Source: Thermohalobaculum xanthum (GTDB taxonomy: Bacteria; Pseudomonadota; Alphaproteobacteria; Rhodobacterales; Rhodobacteraceae). Taken from it: a stretch of DNA of 64,000 nucleotides. Made by a program: the position numbers and the translations under genes. Positions 1 through 7,868 of this stretch are shown here, one piece after another (positions within the stretch are counted from its first letter, which is position 1; every line of letters begins with the position of its first letter). The stretch spans positions 124,001-188,000 of the forward strand of contig NZ_JAEHHL010000006.1 in the NCBI RefSeq assembly GCF_016623495.1. Direction: 5' to 3'. Below the pieces are notes generated by a model. It did no database searches and had not been told where the DNA came from. It saw only the letters and a list, made by a program, of their open reading frames with translations.

Positions 1-347
1 TCTTCTTGCAGCTGCATCGTCGTTTCTAGATCGTAAGCCAGAGCAGGGGTCCCTTGGAGCGTAAGCGCCGACGTTGCCCAGAAGACTGCAAAATCCAGAT
101 GCATACCGTCGCCACGCGGGGTCTGGAACGACTGCATGAACTGGATCGCCATGATCAAGAGGATGTTGACGACAGCCGCTGCGAACGCGAGCCAGTAAAC
201 CCGGCGGTCAGTCAGCCACGCGCCCGTCAAGAAACGGTTCAGAGGGCGAGGCCTTGCGGCGATGCTTGGTGCAGCCGATTTCGGCATGCACTTCGCGGCT
301 TCTGCGTCGTCGGTTCCGGCGTCTATTGTCGGGGCGTCAGTCTTCAT
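1..347 (-). CDS. DUF2029/GT87-like membrane protein, N-terminal part (runs off left edge)
   Basis: Only the first 115 codons are inside the window. The protein starts with about 48 polar residues, then one hydrophobic segment (about residues 50-68), followed by a short loop reading HLDFAVFWATSALTLQGTPA. A D-F-x-x-F/Y-W...L-x-G-x-P-A-x-A-Y-D pattern is typical of the first periplasmic loop of DUF2029/GT87 polyprenyl-phosphate-sugar glycosyltransferases, so a membrane mannosyl/glycosyltransferase is likely. The ATG overlaps the end of the upstream glycosyltransferase gene by 11 bases and has a GGAGG five bases before it, so the two are translated as a coupled pair. The GT2 partner would make the lipid-linked sugar and this protein would use it. 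Family assignment rests on about 60 residues. Confidence 0.6.
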   Translation of the reverse strand, partial: MKTDAPTIDAGTDDAEAAKCMPKSAAPSIAARPRPLNRFLTGAWLTDRRVYWLAFAAAVVNILLIMAIQFMQSFQTPRGDGMHLDFAVFWATSALTLQGTPALAYDLETTMQLQE

Positions 348-1350
348 GATCCTCCAGCCCCCAAGCCGCGCGAACCAGATAAAGCGGGCGCTGCTTTGTT
401 TCGATCAGGATCCTCCCGATGTATTCGCCGAGGATGCCGAGCGACACGAGTTGGATACCTCCGATGAAGAGCACCGCGGTCAGGATCGACGCATAGCCAG
501 GCACATCGGCACCGAAGATGATCGTGCGCAGAACGATGAAGCTCGCATAGACCATGGCGATGAAGGCGACCGAGAAGCCCAGATAGCTCCAGACCCTGAG
601 GGGAAGGGTCGAGAAGGCCGTGATCCCATCGAGCGCGAAGTTCCACAGCGACCAGAACCGGAACTTGCTCTCGCCCGCAACGCGGTCGGTGTGCTCATAA
701 GGGATCATCTCCGCGCGGAAGCCCACCCAGGCAAAAAGCCCTTTCATGAACCGGTTCCGCTCCGGCAGCCGGCGCAAGGCATGGATCACCGCACGGTCCA
801 TCAACCGAAAGTCGCCGGCTTCCGGCGGGATAGGCCGTTCGGCTATCTTGTTGAAGACGCGATAGAACGCGCCGCTCACGAAGCCGCGGGCGGCTGAGTC
901 GTGTGATCGGTCGGAACGCATCGCCGCGACGACATCGACGCCTTCGCGCCATCTCGCGATCATCTCTCCCATGAGCTCGGGGGGATGCTGAAGATCGGCG
1001 TCGATCGTGACCACGGCATCTCCGGTCGCGTGATCGATGCCGGCCGAGAGCGCTGCCTCCTTCCCGAAATTTCGAGCGAAGCAGATGAGTTTCACCCGTG
1101 GCTCGGCCCGTCGCCGGGCAAGAACCCGCGCCGCCGTCGCATCACGGCTGCCGTCATCAATGCAGATGACTTCGAAGTCGTCCGTCCACGTGCTCAGCAG
1201 GGGAAGAATTCGGTCGAGGAAGGCGTCGACCGCCTCGGCCTCGTTGAACATCGGGACAATCACGCTCAGGCGGAAGGGGGCGGGCCGCGCAACCGGGTCG
1301 CCCTCGGGCACGGTCTCGTGCTTGCCGTCACTGATCTCGCGCTGATCCAT
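337..1350 (-). CDS. Family 2 glycosyltransferase, dolichol-phosphate-mannose synthase/GtrB type
   Basis: About 337 residues. A GT-A domain fills residues 27-245: nucleotide-binding start LSVIVPMFNEAEA, the metal-binding DAD at 117-119 inside IDADLQHPPE, and the basic pre-membrane stretch RVAGESKFRFWSLW. Two hydrophobic helices follow at about 255-275 and 285-308, then a GEYIGRILIETKQRPLY tail. This arrangement is that of polyprenyl-phosphate glycosyltransferases that load a sugar on undecaprenyl phosphate at the inner membrane. The open frame extends upstream to 1443, but the extra 31 residues look non-coding and the ATG at 1350 (MDQREISDG) gives the family's usual N-terminus. It is followed with an 11-base overlap by a GT87-like gene, the likely user of the lipid-linked sugar. 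Confidence 0.85.
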   Translation of the reverse strand: MDQREISDGKHETVPEGDPVARPAPFRLSVIVPMFNEAEAVDAFLDRILPLLSTWTDDFEVICIDDGSRDATAARVLARRRAEPRVKLICFARNFGKEAALSAGIDHATGDAVVTIDADLQHPPELMGEMIARWREGVDVVAAMRSDRSHDSAARGFVSGAFYRVFNKIAERPIPPEAGDFRLMDRAVIHALRRLPERNRFMKGLFAWVGFRAEMIPYEHTDRVAGESKFRFWSLWNFALDGITAFSTLPLRVWSYLGFSVAFIAMVYASFIVLRTIIFGADVPGYASILTAVLFIGGIQLVSLGILGEYIGRILIETKQRPLYLVRAAWGLEDHED

Positions 1351-1509
1351 CGCCCTTCTGCGCCAACCGCCGTGCGCTGAAGCCACGGCCATCCGTAAAC
1401 ACGGTCGCAGCGGTGACGCGGGTTCGCAACACCGTAGCACCACCCATCCTTGACGGTATCCCGTGCGAATGTGGCGAACATGAGGGCGGCGCGGTCACTT
1501 CCGCGCGTT

Positions 1510-2862
1510 TCAGTCCCGTGGAAACAGGTTTTCCCATGCACGCTCGAGGAAATCGGGGCGCAGCTGCGGCGCCACGCCCTCGAAGGCGCAGATCGACAGC
1601 GTCTGATCGATCAGGAACCGCGGGTGGAACGCCTGGTACGTCCTGCCGTGCCGGGCGTAGAGCTCGACCATCACGAAGGCCAGGATCTCCTCCGTCAGCG
1701 CGATGCCCATGCGGCGCGCCGTCTGTAGGAAGATCCTGACGAAAGTTTCCTCGTCGGGGCTGTCGACGAGGATCTTGTATCGCAAGCGCCGCAGCGCCGC
1801 GTCATCGACGAGGTTCGAGGGCGCGATGTTGGTCGAAAAGATCACGAGGCTGTCGAACGGCGCCTCGAACTTCCGCCCGGTTTGCAGCGCGAGATAATCC
1901 ATCCCGTTCTCGAGCGGGATGATGAGGCGGTTGATCAGTTCCTGCGGATGCTGGCGCTGACGGCCGAAATCATCGATCAGCAGAACGCCGCCCGCGGCCT
2001 TCATCTGCATCGGGGCTTCGTAGACCCGGCTCACCGGGCTGTAGCTCAGGTCGAGCATGTCGAGGGTGAGTTCGCCGCCGGCAACGATGCGCGGGCGCAG
2101 GCAGCGGACATAGCGCGCATCCGCCTCGGCTCGGCGGCGCAGGCCCTCGGTGGCGCTCTCCTCCTCCACCACCGCATGCACCGCGGGATCGAAGACCGTG
2201 ATGATCTGGCGGTCGACCTCGACCGCATGAGGCAACCAGACCGTGTTGCCGAACGCGCGCGTGATCGCCTCGGCGATCGAGGATTTGCCATTGCCCGGAG
2301 GGCCGTAGAGAAGCATCGAGGCCCCGGAGTTGGCCGCGGGCCCAAGCTTGCTGACCAGTGCGGGTGCCAATGTCAGGCGCGAGAACACCCGCTCGAGCGC
2401 CGGGCGCAGCAGGGTCTCGCCGCGGATCGACTGGGTGGCGACCTGGGCCGCGAAGGCGATCATCGGCACCGGTGCCGGACCGGCATATTCACTCTGCGCC
2501 AGAGCCTCGAGCGCCCATTCCCGCCCCTTGCCCGTCAGCGCGTATCGCATTTCCGCGGTCATCCGCGCGCCCAGCTGGCCAAGCGGCTCGATCAGCTTGC
2601 GCTCGCGCGCAATTGCGATCAGGTCGTCCACAACCTTGACCGGCAGACAAAGGGCGCGAGCGAGATCCGATGGTCTTTCGAGCGCGTGACGGTAGATGAC
2701 CTTGCAAAGGTGATCGACAAGGAAGTTCGGATCGAGCCCGGTGTCGTCGATGCTGTTGGGCGCCGCGGGCGGGCGCGGCGCTTGCGGCGGCAGCGCCCCG
2801 TCGAGGAGGAAGGCGTCGGCGTCGGCACCCTGCGCGGCAAGGGGCGAAGCGGTGGCTGTCAT
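1510..2862 (-). CDS. AAA+ ATPase with N-terminal winged-helix-like domain
   Basis: 450 residues. A proline/alanine-rich leader (1-40) precedes a helical, winged-helix-like region (45-125). The ATPase core has Walker A GPPGNGKS at 187-194 and Walker B VLLIDDFG at 293-300, followed by a sensor-like FSTN motif and a C-terminal lid. The overall plan resembles MoxR/ChlI-like AAA+ proteins. Its substrate cannot be read from the sequence. A very similar gene begins at 62974: in the 90-residue block after the GGELT motif I count 70 identities. The gene stands alone on its strand, with 66 bases to the glycosyltransferase frame downstream. The start ATG gives MTATASPLAA; an internal start cannot be excluded because the first 40 residues are low-complexity. 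Confidence 0.8.
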   Translation of the reverse strand: MTATASPLAAQGADADAFLLDGALPPQAPRPPAAPNSIDDTGLDPNFLVDHLCKVIYRHALERPSDLARALCLPVKVVDDLIAIARERKLIEPLGQLGARMTAEMRYALTGKGREWALEALAQSEYAGPAPVPMIAFAAQVATQSIRGETLLRPALERVFSRLTLAPALVSKLGPAANSGASMLLYGPPGNGKSSIAEAITRAFGNTVWLPHAVEVDRQIITVFDPAVHAVVEEESATEGLRRRAEADARYVRCLRPRIVAGGELTLDMLDLSYSPVSRVYEAPMQMKAAGGVLLIDDFGRQRQHPQELINRLIIPLENGMDYLALQTGRKFEAPFDSLVIFSTNIAPSNLVDDAALRRLRYKILVDSPDEETFVRIFLQTARRMGIALTEEILAFVMVELYARHGRTYQAFHPRFLIDQTLSICAFEGVAPQLRPDFLERAWENLFPRD

Positions 2863-2979
2863 GCGCGCGGTCTCCCGGTTCGGGCCGCCGGAGAATGGCG
2901 GCCGACCGCGCGATCTTGGACGCCGATCTCTTCTTCCAAGTTAAGCCAGATGGTTAATGTCGCGATGCGCGCTTGAGCC

Positions 2980-3606
2980 TCAGAGCGCGAAGGAAGGCAC
3001 GACCCGCACGCCGCTCTCGGCCATCTCGGCATGCGCCTCGGCGAGAGAGCCCCCGAGATCGATCGCGCGGCAGGCATCCTCGGCGACCGTGACCTGGAAC
3101 CCAAGCCGCGCGGCGTCGACGGCCGAGTGGCGCACGCAGTAGTCGGTGGCGAGACCGACAAGGACCAGGCTGCGCACGCCGCGCTCGCTGAGGTATCCGC
3201 GCAGCCCCGTGACCGTGCGTCGGTCGTTCTCGAAGAAGGCCGAGTAGCTGTCGATCCTGTGCCGGAAACCCTTGCGGATCACCAGCTGCGCGGGGTCGGT
3301 GCGCAGATCGGGGTGAAACGCGGCGCCGGGCGTTCCCTGCACGCAGTGCTCGGGCCACAGAACCTGCGGGCCATAGGGCATCTCGACCATCTCGAACGGC
3401 GCCTTGGCCGGATGCGCCGCGGCGAAGGAGTGATGTCCCGCCGGGTGCCAGTCCTGCGTGAGCACGACGGTCGAGAAGCGGTCCATGAGCGGGTTGATCA
3501 GGGGCACCACCGCGCTCCCGTCCTCGACCGCCAAGGCGCCTCCGGGGCAGAAATCGACCTGGACGTCGATGACGATCAGGGCGGTATCGGCGGGAAACTG
3601 GTCCAT
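2980..3606 (-). CDS. pncA: Nicotinamidase (isochorismatase fold)
   Basis: 208 residues, the usual size for PncA. It should hydrolyse nicotinamide to nicotinate and ammonia in the cytoplasm. The catalytic triad is visible: Asp14 in IDVQVDF, Lys112 in RKGF and the nucleophile Cys157 in GLATDYCV. The metal site is suggested by Asp52-x-His54 in QDWHPAGH and His87 in WPEHC. It lies 21 bases downstream of the MarR gene on the same strand, so the pair is probably one transcript. Its product nicotinate would fit as a substrate for the divergent hydroxylase/6-hydroxynicotinate-reductase-like operon. Confidence 0.92.
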   Translation of the reverse strand: MDQFPADTALIVIDVQVDFCPGGALAVEDGSAVVPLINPLMDRFSTVVLTQDWHPAGHHSFAAAHPAKAPFEMVEMPYGPQVLWPEHCVQGTPGAAFHPDLRTDPAQLVIRKGFRHRIDSYSAFFENDRRTVTGLRGYLSERGVRSLVLVGLATDYCVRHSAVDAARLGFQVTVAEDACRAIDLGGSLAEAHAEMAESGVRVVPSFAL

Positions 3607-3627
3607 GAGGCGCTCCGTCGTGGGATC

Positions 3628-4074
3628 TCAGCCCAGCCGCTCGAGCAGGGCGATGAACTCGGCGCGCTCGGGCGGCGTCAAGGGGGCGAGCGTCGCCTCG
3701 GTGATCGCCTGCGCCGAAGGGATCAGGCGCGCCAGCGCGGCCCTCCCCTCGGATGTCAGGCGGACCATCACGCGGCGGCGGTCGGTCGGGCTCTCACCGG
3801 TCTCGATCAGGCCGCGCGCGGCCAGCCGATCGATGACACCCTTGATCGTGGCGGCATCCATTGCGGTGGCACGGCCCAGCTCGTTCTGGCTCACCGGCCC
3901 GATCTCGGCGGTCTTCGCCAGCGCGGCGAACTGCGTTGGCGTCAGTTCTGGGATGCCGGCGTTGAAGATCGCGATGTGGCGCTGCGACGCGCGGCGCAGG
4001 AGGAAGCCGACCTGTTCGTCGAGCTGGTAGGCCTCGGTCCCGCTCGCGGCCCGCCGGCTGGGCGCATCGCTCAT
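3628..4074 (-). CDS. MarR-family transcriptional regulator, candidate repressor of the N-heterocycle regulon
   Basis: 148 residues. A winged helix-turn-helix spans about residues 45-107, with the recognition part at NELGRATAMDAATIKGVIDR and the wing at DRRRVMVRL. Flanking helices form the usual MarR dimerisation region. MarR proteins usually bind short palindromes as dimers and release DNA on binding an aromatic ligand. It is transcribed divergently from the hydroxylase operon across a 228-base gap that holds a strong promoter and an 18-bp palindrome, and is followed by pncA. The same palindrome occurs twice more in the window, so I infer this protein is the regulator of all three units. That link is inference. 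Confidence 0.85.
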   Translation of the reverse strand: MSDAPSRRAASGTEAYQLDEQVGFLLRRASQRHIAIFNAGIPELTPTQFAALAKTAEIGPVSQNELGRATAMDAATIKGVIDRLAARGLIETGESPTDRRRVMVRLTSEGRAALARLIPSAQAITEATLAPLTPPERAEFIALLERLG

Positions 4075-4228
4075 GACGCCTCCGCGCGACGGATCGCGGG
4101 ACGTTTCGCTGCCACCATCGATTCATCGACCTGCCGCTGCATGGGCACATAGTGCATGCGTTGAACCGCCGTGGGAAGCCGCATCCCCGTTTACCGGCAT
4201 GCACGGCCCCGGGCGCCCCAGATCGCGT

Positions 4229-4256
4229 TTGACAGCGGCCCGGCGCGTCATATGAT
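4229..4256 (+). promoter_or_regulatory. Sigma-70-type promoter of the hydroxylase operon
   Basis: TTGACA at 4229-4234, a 16-base spacer, and TATGAT at 4251-4256. The -35 matches consensus at all six positions and the -10 at five of six, which is unusually good for this GC-rich sequence. The start point would fall around 4263, inside the palindrome that begins at 4257, so a protein bound there should block initiation. Confidence 0.75.
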
Positions 4257-4274
4257 TTGTTTGTGTGCAAACGA
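4257..4274. promoter_or_regulatory. Palindromic operator, copy 1 (TTGTTTG-N4-CAAACGA)
   Basis: Arms of seven bases around a four-base centre (TGTG), with one mismatch to the perfect form found at 15530. It abuts the -10 box and ends 28 bases before the ATG of the FAD subunit. The position is that of a repressor site for the rightward operon; the leftward MarR gene lies 183 bases away. Confidence 0.7.
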
Positions 4275-4302
4275 ACCGGGCGGTGCCCCGGGGGATGCGG
4301 CG

Positions 4303-5139
4303 ATGCTTTACGAGAGGCCCGGAACGCTCGACGAGGCGCTCGCTCTCATGGCCGGCGGCCCGGCCTGGCGCGTGCTGGCAGGGGGCACGGATCTCTATCC
4401 CGCGACCACGCATCAGAGCCTGCACGGACCGGTCCTTGACATAGCCGGCCTGGCCGAGCTTCGCGGCATCGCGCGCGAGCCCTCAGGCTGGCGGATCGGC
4501 GCCGCGGCGACCTGGACCGAGGTCCTTGGAGCAGGTTTGCCGTCCGCCTTCAGCGCGCTGGTCGAGGCGGGCCGCGAGTTGGGCTCGATCCAGATCCAGA
4601 ACGTCGCGACCGTGATGGGCAACCTGTGCAACGCCTCGCCCGCCGCCGACGGCGTGCCCGCGCTGATGGTTCTCGACGCCGAGCTCGAGCTCGTCTCGGC
4701 CACCGGCCGAAGGCGGCTTGGGCTTTCCGAGTTCATCCTGGGCAACCGTCGCACCGCGCGGACCCCGGACGAGATCGCGGTGGCGATCCACGTGCCCGAG
4801 GCGGCCGTGCGCGGTGTCTCGGCATTCGAGAAGCTTGGTACGCGGCGCTACCTGGTGATCTCGATCGCTATGGCCGCGGCCCGGGTCGAGGTCGAGAACG
4901 GCCGCATCGCGGCAGCCTCGCTCGCGGTGGGCGCCTGTTCCGAGGTTGCGCGACGGCTCCCGATGGTCGAGCGCGCGCTGGTCGGCCAGCCGGCCGACGC
5001 CCCAGTAATCGATGCGGCGGCGGTTGCGGAGGCGCTGGACCCCATCGACGACGTGCGCGCGACGGCCGCCTACCGGCGCGAGGCGGCGGCCGAGATCCTT
5101 CGGCGCGCGGTCTTGCGCGCGGCGTGGGGCGCGTCATGA
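4303..5139 (+). CDS. Molybdenum hydroxylase (xanthine dehydrogenase family), FAD-binding subunit
   Basis: 278 residues, the size of CoxM/XdhB-type medium subunits. Two FAD-binding motifs are clear: LAGGTDLYP at residues 25-33 and the TVMGNLCNASPAAD region near 105-118. The C-terminal CO-dehydrogenase-flavoprotein domain follows. It should pass electrons from the 2Fe-2S/Mo subunit encoded next to an acceptor. The open frame continues upstream to 4171, but that part overlaps the promoter and operator, and the ATG at 4303 starts the conserved MLYERPGTLDEAL. Its stop overlaps the next gene's start (ATGA). The substrate is not readable here; the neighbours suggest an N-heterocycle such as nicotinate. 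Confidence 0.88.
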   Translation: MLYERPGTLDEALALMAGGPAWRVLAGGTDLYPATTHQSLHGPVLDIAGLAELRGIAREPSGWRIGAAATWTEVLGAGLPSAFSALVEAGRELGSIQIQNVATVMGNLCNASPAADGVPALMVLDAELELVSATGRRRLGLSEFILGNRRTARTPDEIAVAIHVPEAAVRGVSAFEKLGTRRYLVISIAMAAARVEVENGRIAAASLAVGACSEVARRLPMVERALVGQPADAPVIDAAAVAEALDPIDDVRATAAYRREAAAEILRRAVLRAAWGAS

Positions 5140-7865
5140 GCTTCGACACAAGGCCTGCCGCCTTCACGGTCAACGGCCGCCAGGTCGAGATCGAGGCGGC
5201 GCCCACCGAACGCCTGAGCCACCTGCTGCGCGAGCGCCTGGGCCTGACCGGTACCAAGGTCGGCTGCGATGCCGGTGACTGCGGCGCCTGCACGGTTCTG
5301 GTCGATGGCATGCCGCAATGCGCGTGCCTCATGCCCGCCGCGCGCGTTGCGGGACGGCAGGTGACCACGGTCGAGGGGCTGGCCTCGGACGGGCGGCTCT
5401 CCGCGCTGCAGGCGGCCTTCCTTCGCCACGGTGCCGCGCAGTGCGGCATCTGCACGCCGGGTATGCTGATGGCGGCAGCGGCGCTTCTGTCGGTAAACCC
5501 GCGTCCCGCACCGGCCGAGGCCGAGGCGGCGCTGGGCGGAGTGCTGTGCCGCTGCACCGGCTACCGCAAGATCGTGGCGGCGGTGTGCGATGCATGGGCC
5601 GACGCGCCGCGACCCGCGCCCGTTCCGGCTGGCCGCGCGGTGGGGGCCCCCGTCGCGCGCCTCGACGGCCCGCCCAAGGTTACCGGAGCTGATGTCTTCG
5701 GCGCGGACCGCTGGCCCGCCGGCGCGCTCTGGGTGCACGTGATCCGATCGCCGCATCATCACGCGGACTTCAGCTTTGGCGATCTGGCTGCATGGCAGGC
5801 GGCGACGCCAGGTGTCGCCGCGGTCTTCACTGCAGCCGACATCCCGGGTCGCAATGCCTTCGGCGTGATCCCGCCTTTCGCCGATCAGCCCGCGCTGGCG
5901 GTCGATGCCGCACGGTTTCGCGGCGAGGCGGTGGCGCTGGTCGCGCTGGAGCCCGGTGCGGCCGAGGACTTCGACGCGACCGCCTTCCCGGTGACATGGG
6001 AGGAGCTTCCGGCCGCCCTCGATCCCGAGGCCGCGAAGTCTGCCCCCGCCATCCACCCGGCACGCCCTGGCAACCTGCTGATCCGCGGGCTCGTGCGGCG
6101 CGGCGACCCCGACGCCGCTCTCGCGGCCGCCGCGCATGTCGCCGAGGGCGCGATCGAGACCGCCTATGTCGAGCACGCCTATATCGAGCCCGAGGCGGGC
6201 TGCGCCTATATGGATGGCGAGACCCTGGTCATCCATACCTGCACGCAGGCGCCGCACATGGATCGCGACGACACCGCGGTGATGCTGGGCCTGCCGCCCG
6301 AGCGGGTGCGGATCGTGGCGACCTCGACCGGCGGGGGCTTCGGCTCGAAGCTCGACATCTCGATCCAACCCCTGGTCGGGCTCGTGACGCTCAAGACCGG
6401 AAGGCCGGCGCGGATCGTCTACACGCGGGGCGACTCGATGCGGTCGACGACCAAGCGCCACCCGGCTCGGATGCGCGCACGCATCGGCACCGACGCCGCC
6501 GGGCGCGTCACGGGTCAGGTGTTCGACGGCGACTTCAATACCGGCGCCTATGCAAGCTGGGGGCCGACGGTCGCAAACCGCGTGCCGGTGCATGCCTCGG
6601 GCCCCTACAGCGTGCCGAACTACCGCGCCGAGGCCCGGGCGATCCACACCAACGGCCCGATCGCCGGTGCGTTCCGCGGCTTCGGCGTTCCGCAAGCGAC
6701 GATCATGCAGGAGGTGCTCTACGACCAGCTCGCCGCCGACGCAGGGATCGACCGCCTTGCCTTTCGACAGCTCAATGCACTGACGGACGGAGAGTCCACG
6801 GTCTGTGGCCAGCGCCTCTCGGCGGTCGGGATCGGCGCCTGTCTCGCAGCGCTCGAGGGGCCGTGGTCGGAGGCGCTCGCCTGGGCGGCGGATGCGCCTG
6901 CCGGTCCCGTGACGCGGGGCGTCGGGATCGCCTCGTGCTGGTATGGCTGCGGCAACACGGCGCTGCCCAACCCGTCGACCATCCGCATCGGCGTGACCGC
7001 GGCGGGCGAGGTCGTGCTGCACCAGGGTGCTGCCGACATCGGCCAGGGCGCGAACACCGTCATCGCGCAGATCGCCGCCGATGCGCTGGGCGTTGCGCTC
7101 GGCGCGATCCGGCTGGTCGGGCCCGATACGGCGTTCACCCCGGATGCCGGCAAGACCTCGGCCTCGCGCCAGACCTATGTGAGCGGACGAGCGGCCGAGG
7201 CCGCGGGCCGTGCGCTGAGATCCGCGATCCTGCGTCATGCGAACGTGGCCGAGGGTGCGTCGCTCGGGTTCGGGCAGGGCACGATCGTGATCGATGACGG
7301 CGCCGCGCGGCATGTGATCGACCTCGCCGCCCTGGCCGAGGGGCGGGACGGCTACGTCTTCGCCGCCGAGGAGACCTACGACCCCCCGACCACCGCGCTC
7401 GACGCGGACGGGCAGGGGACGCCCTATGCCGTCTACGGCTATGGCGCGCAGATCGTCGAGCTGTCGGTCGACACCCGGCTCGGTACGGTCAAGCTGCACC
7501 GCATCACCGCCGCGCACGACCTGGGCCGCGTGATCAACCCCGTGCTGGCGGAAGGGCAGATCGAGGGCGGCATCGCGCAGGGTATCGGGCTTGCGCTGAT
7601 GGAGGATTACGTGCCCGGCCGCACCGAGAACCTGCATGATTACCTGATCCCGACCTTCGGCGATGTCCCCGAGATCCACCATATCCTGATCGAGAAACCT
7701 GACCCCGAGGGCCCGTTCGGCGCCAAGGGATTGGGCGAGCATGTCCTGATCCCCACCGCGCCCGCCATTCTCAACGCCATCCGCCACGCCACCGGGGCGC
7801 TGGTGACGCGGCTGCCGGCAACCCCGGACCGGGTGCTGGCCGCGATCCGGTCCAAGGGAGCCTGA
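5136..7865 (+). CDS. Molybdenum hydroxylase, fused 2Fe-2S and molybdopterin subunit
   Basis: 909 residues. Residues 8-150 form a complete small subunit: plant-type 2Fe-2S cysteines 44, 49, 52 and 62, and the second cluster at 103, 106, 138 and 140 (CGIC and CRC). From about 165 onward it is the large Mo-cofactor subunit, with GGGFGSK, AFRGFGVPQ, ADIGQGANT and the C-terminal GAKGLGEH, whose Glu868 matches the catalytic glutamate of the family. It hydroxylates an aromatic N-heterocycle or aldehyde using water. Bacterial relatives more often have these two parts as separate genes, so the fusion is notable. The start is the ATG at 5136 overlapping the preceding stop. A maturation chaperone (XdhC) is not present in the window. 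Confidence 0.9.
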   Translation: MSFDTRPAAFTVNGRQVEIEAAPTERLSHLLRERLGLTGTKVGCDAGDCGACTVLVDGMPQCACLMPAARVAGRQVTTVEGLASDGRLSALQAAFLRHGAAQCGICTPGMLMAAAALLSVNPRPAPAEAEAALGGVLCRCTGYRKIVAAVCDAWADAPRPAPVPAGRAVGAPVARLDGPPKVTGADVFGADRWPAGALWVHVIRSPHHHADFSFGDLAAWQAATPGVAAVFTAADIPGRNAFGVIPPFADQPALAVDAARFRGEAVALVALEPGAAEDFDATAFPVTWEELPAALDPEAAKSAPAIHPARPGNLLIRGLVRRGDPDAALAAAAHVAEGAIETAYVEHAYIEPEAGCAYMDGETLVIHTCTQAPHMDRDDTAVMLGLPPERVRIVATSTGGGFGSKLDISIQPLVGLVTLKTGRPARIVYTRGDSMRSTTKRHPARMRARIGTDAAGRVTGQVFDGDFNTGAYASWGPTVANRVPVHASGPYSVPNYRAEARAIHTNGPIAGAFRGFGVPQATIMQEVLYDQLAADAGIDRLAFRQLNALTDGESTVCGQRLSAVGIGACLAALEGPWSEALAWAADAPAGPVTRGVGIASCWYGCGNTALPNPSTIRIGVTAAGEVVLHQGAADIGQGANTVIAQIAADALGVALGAIRLVGPDTAFTPDAGKTSASRQTYVSGRAAEAAGRALRSAILRHANVAEGASLGFGQGTIVIDDGAARHVIDLAALAEGRDGYVFAAEETYDPPTTALDADGQGTPYAVYGYGAQIVELSVDTRLGTVKLHRITAAHDLGRVINPVLAEGQIEGGIAQGIGLALMEDYVPGRTENLHDYLIPTFGDVPEIHHILIEKPDPEGPFGAKGLGEHVLIPTAPAILNAIRHATGALVTRLPATPDRVLAAIRSKGA

Positions 7866-7868
7866 GCC

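Noticed and set aside
4171-4302. Upstream extension of the FAD-subunit reading frame
   Set aside because: It overlaps the promoter and operator and the residues do not resemble the family N-terminus.
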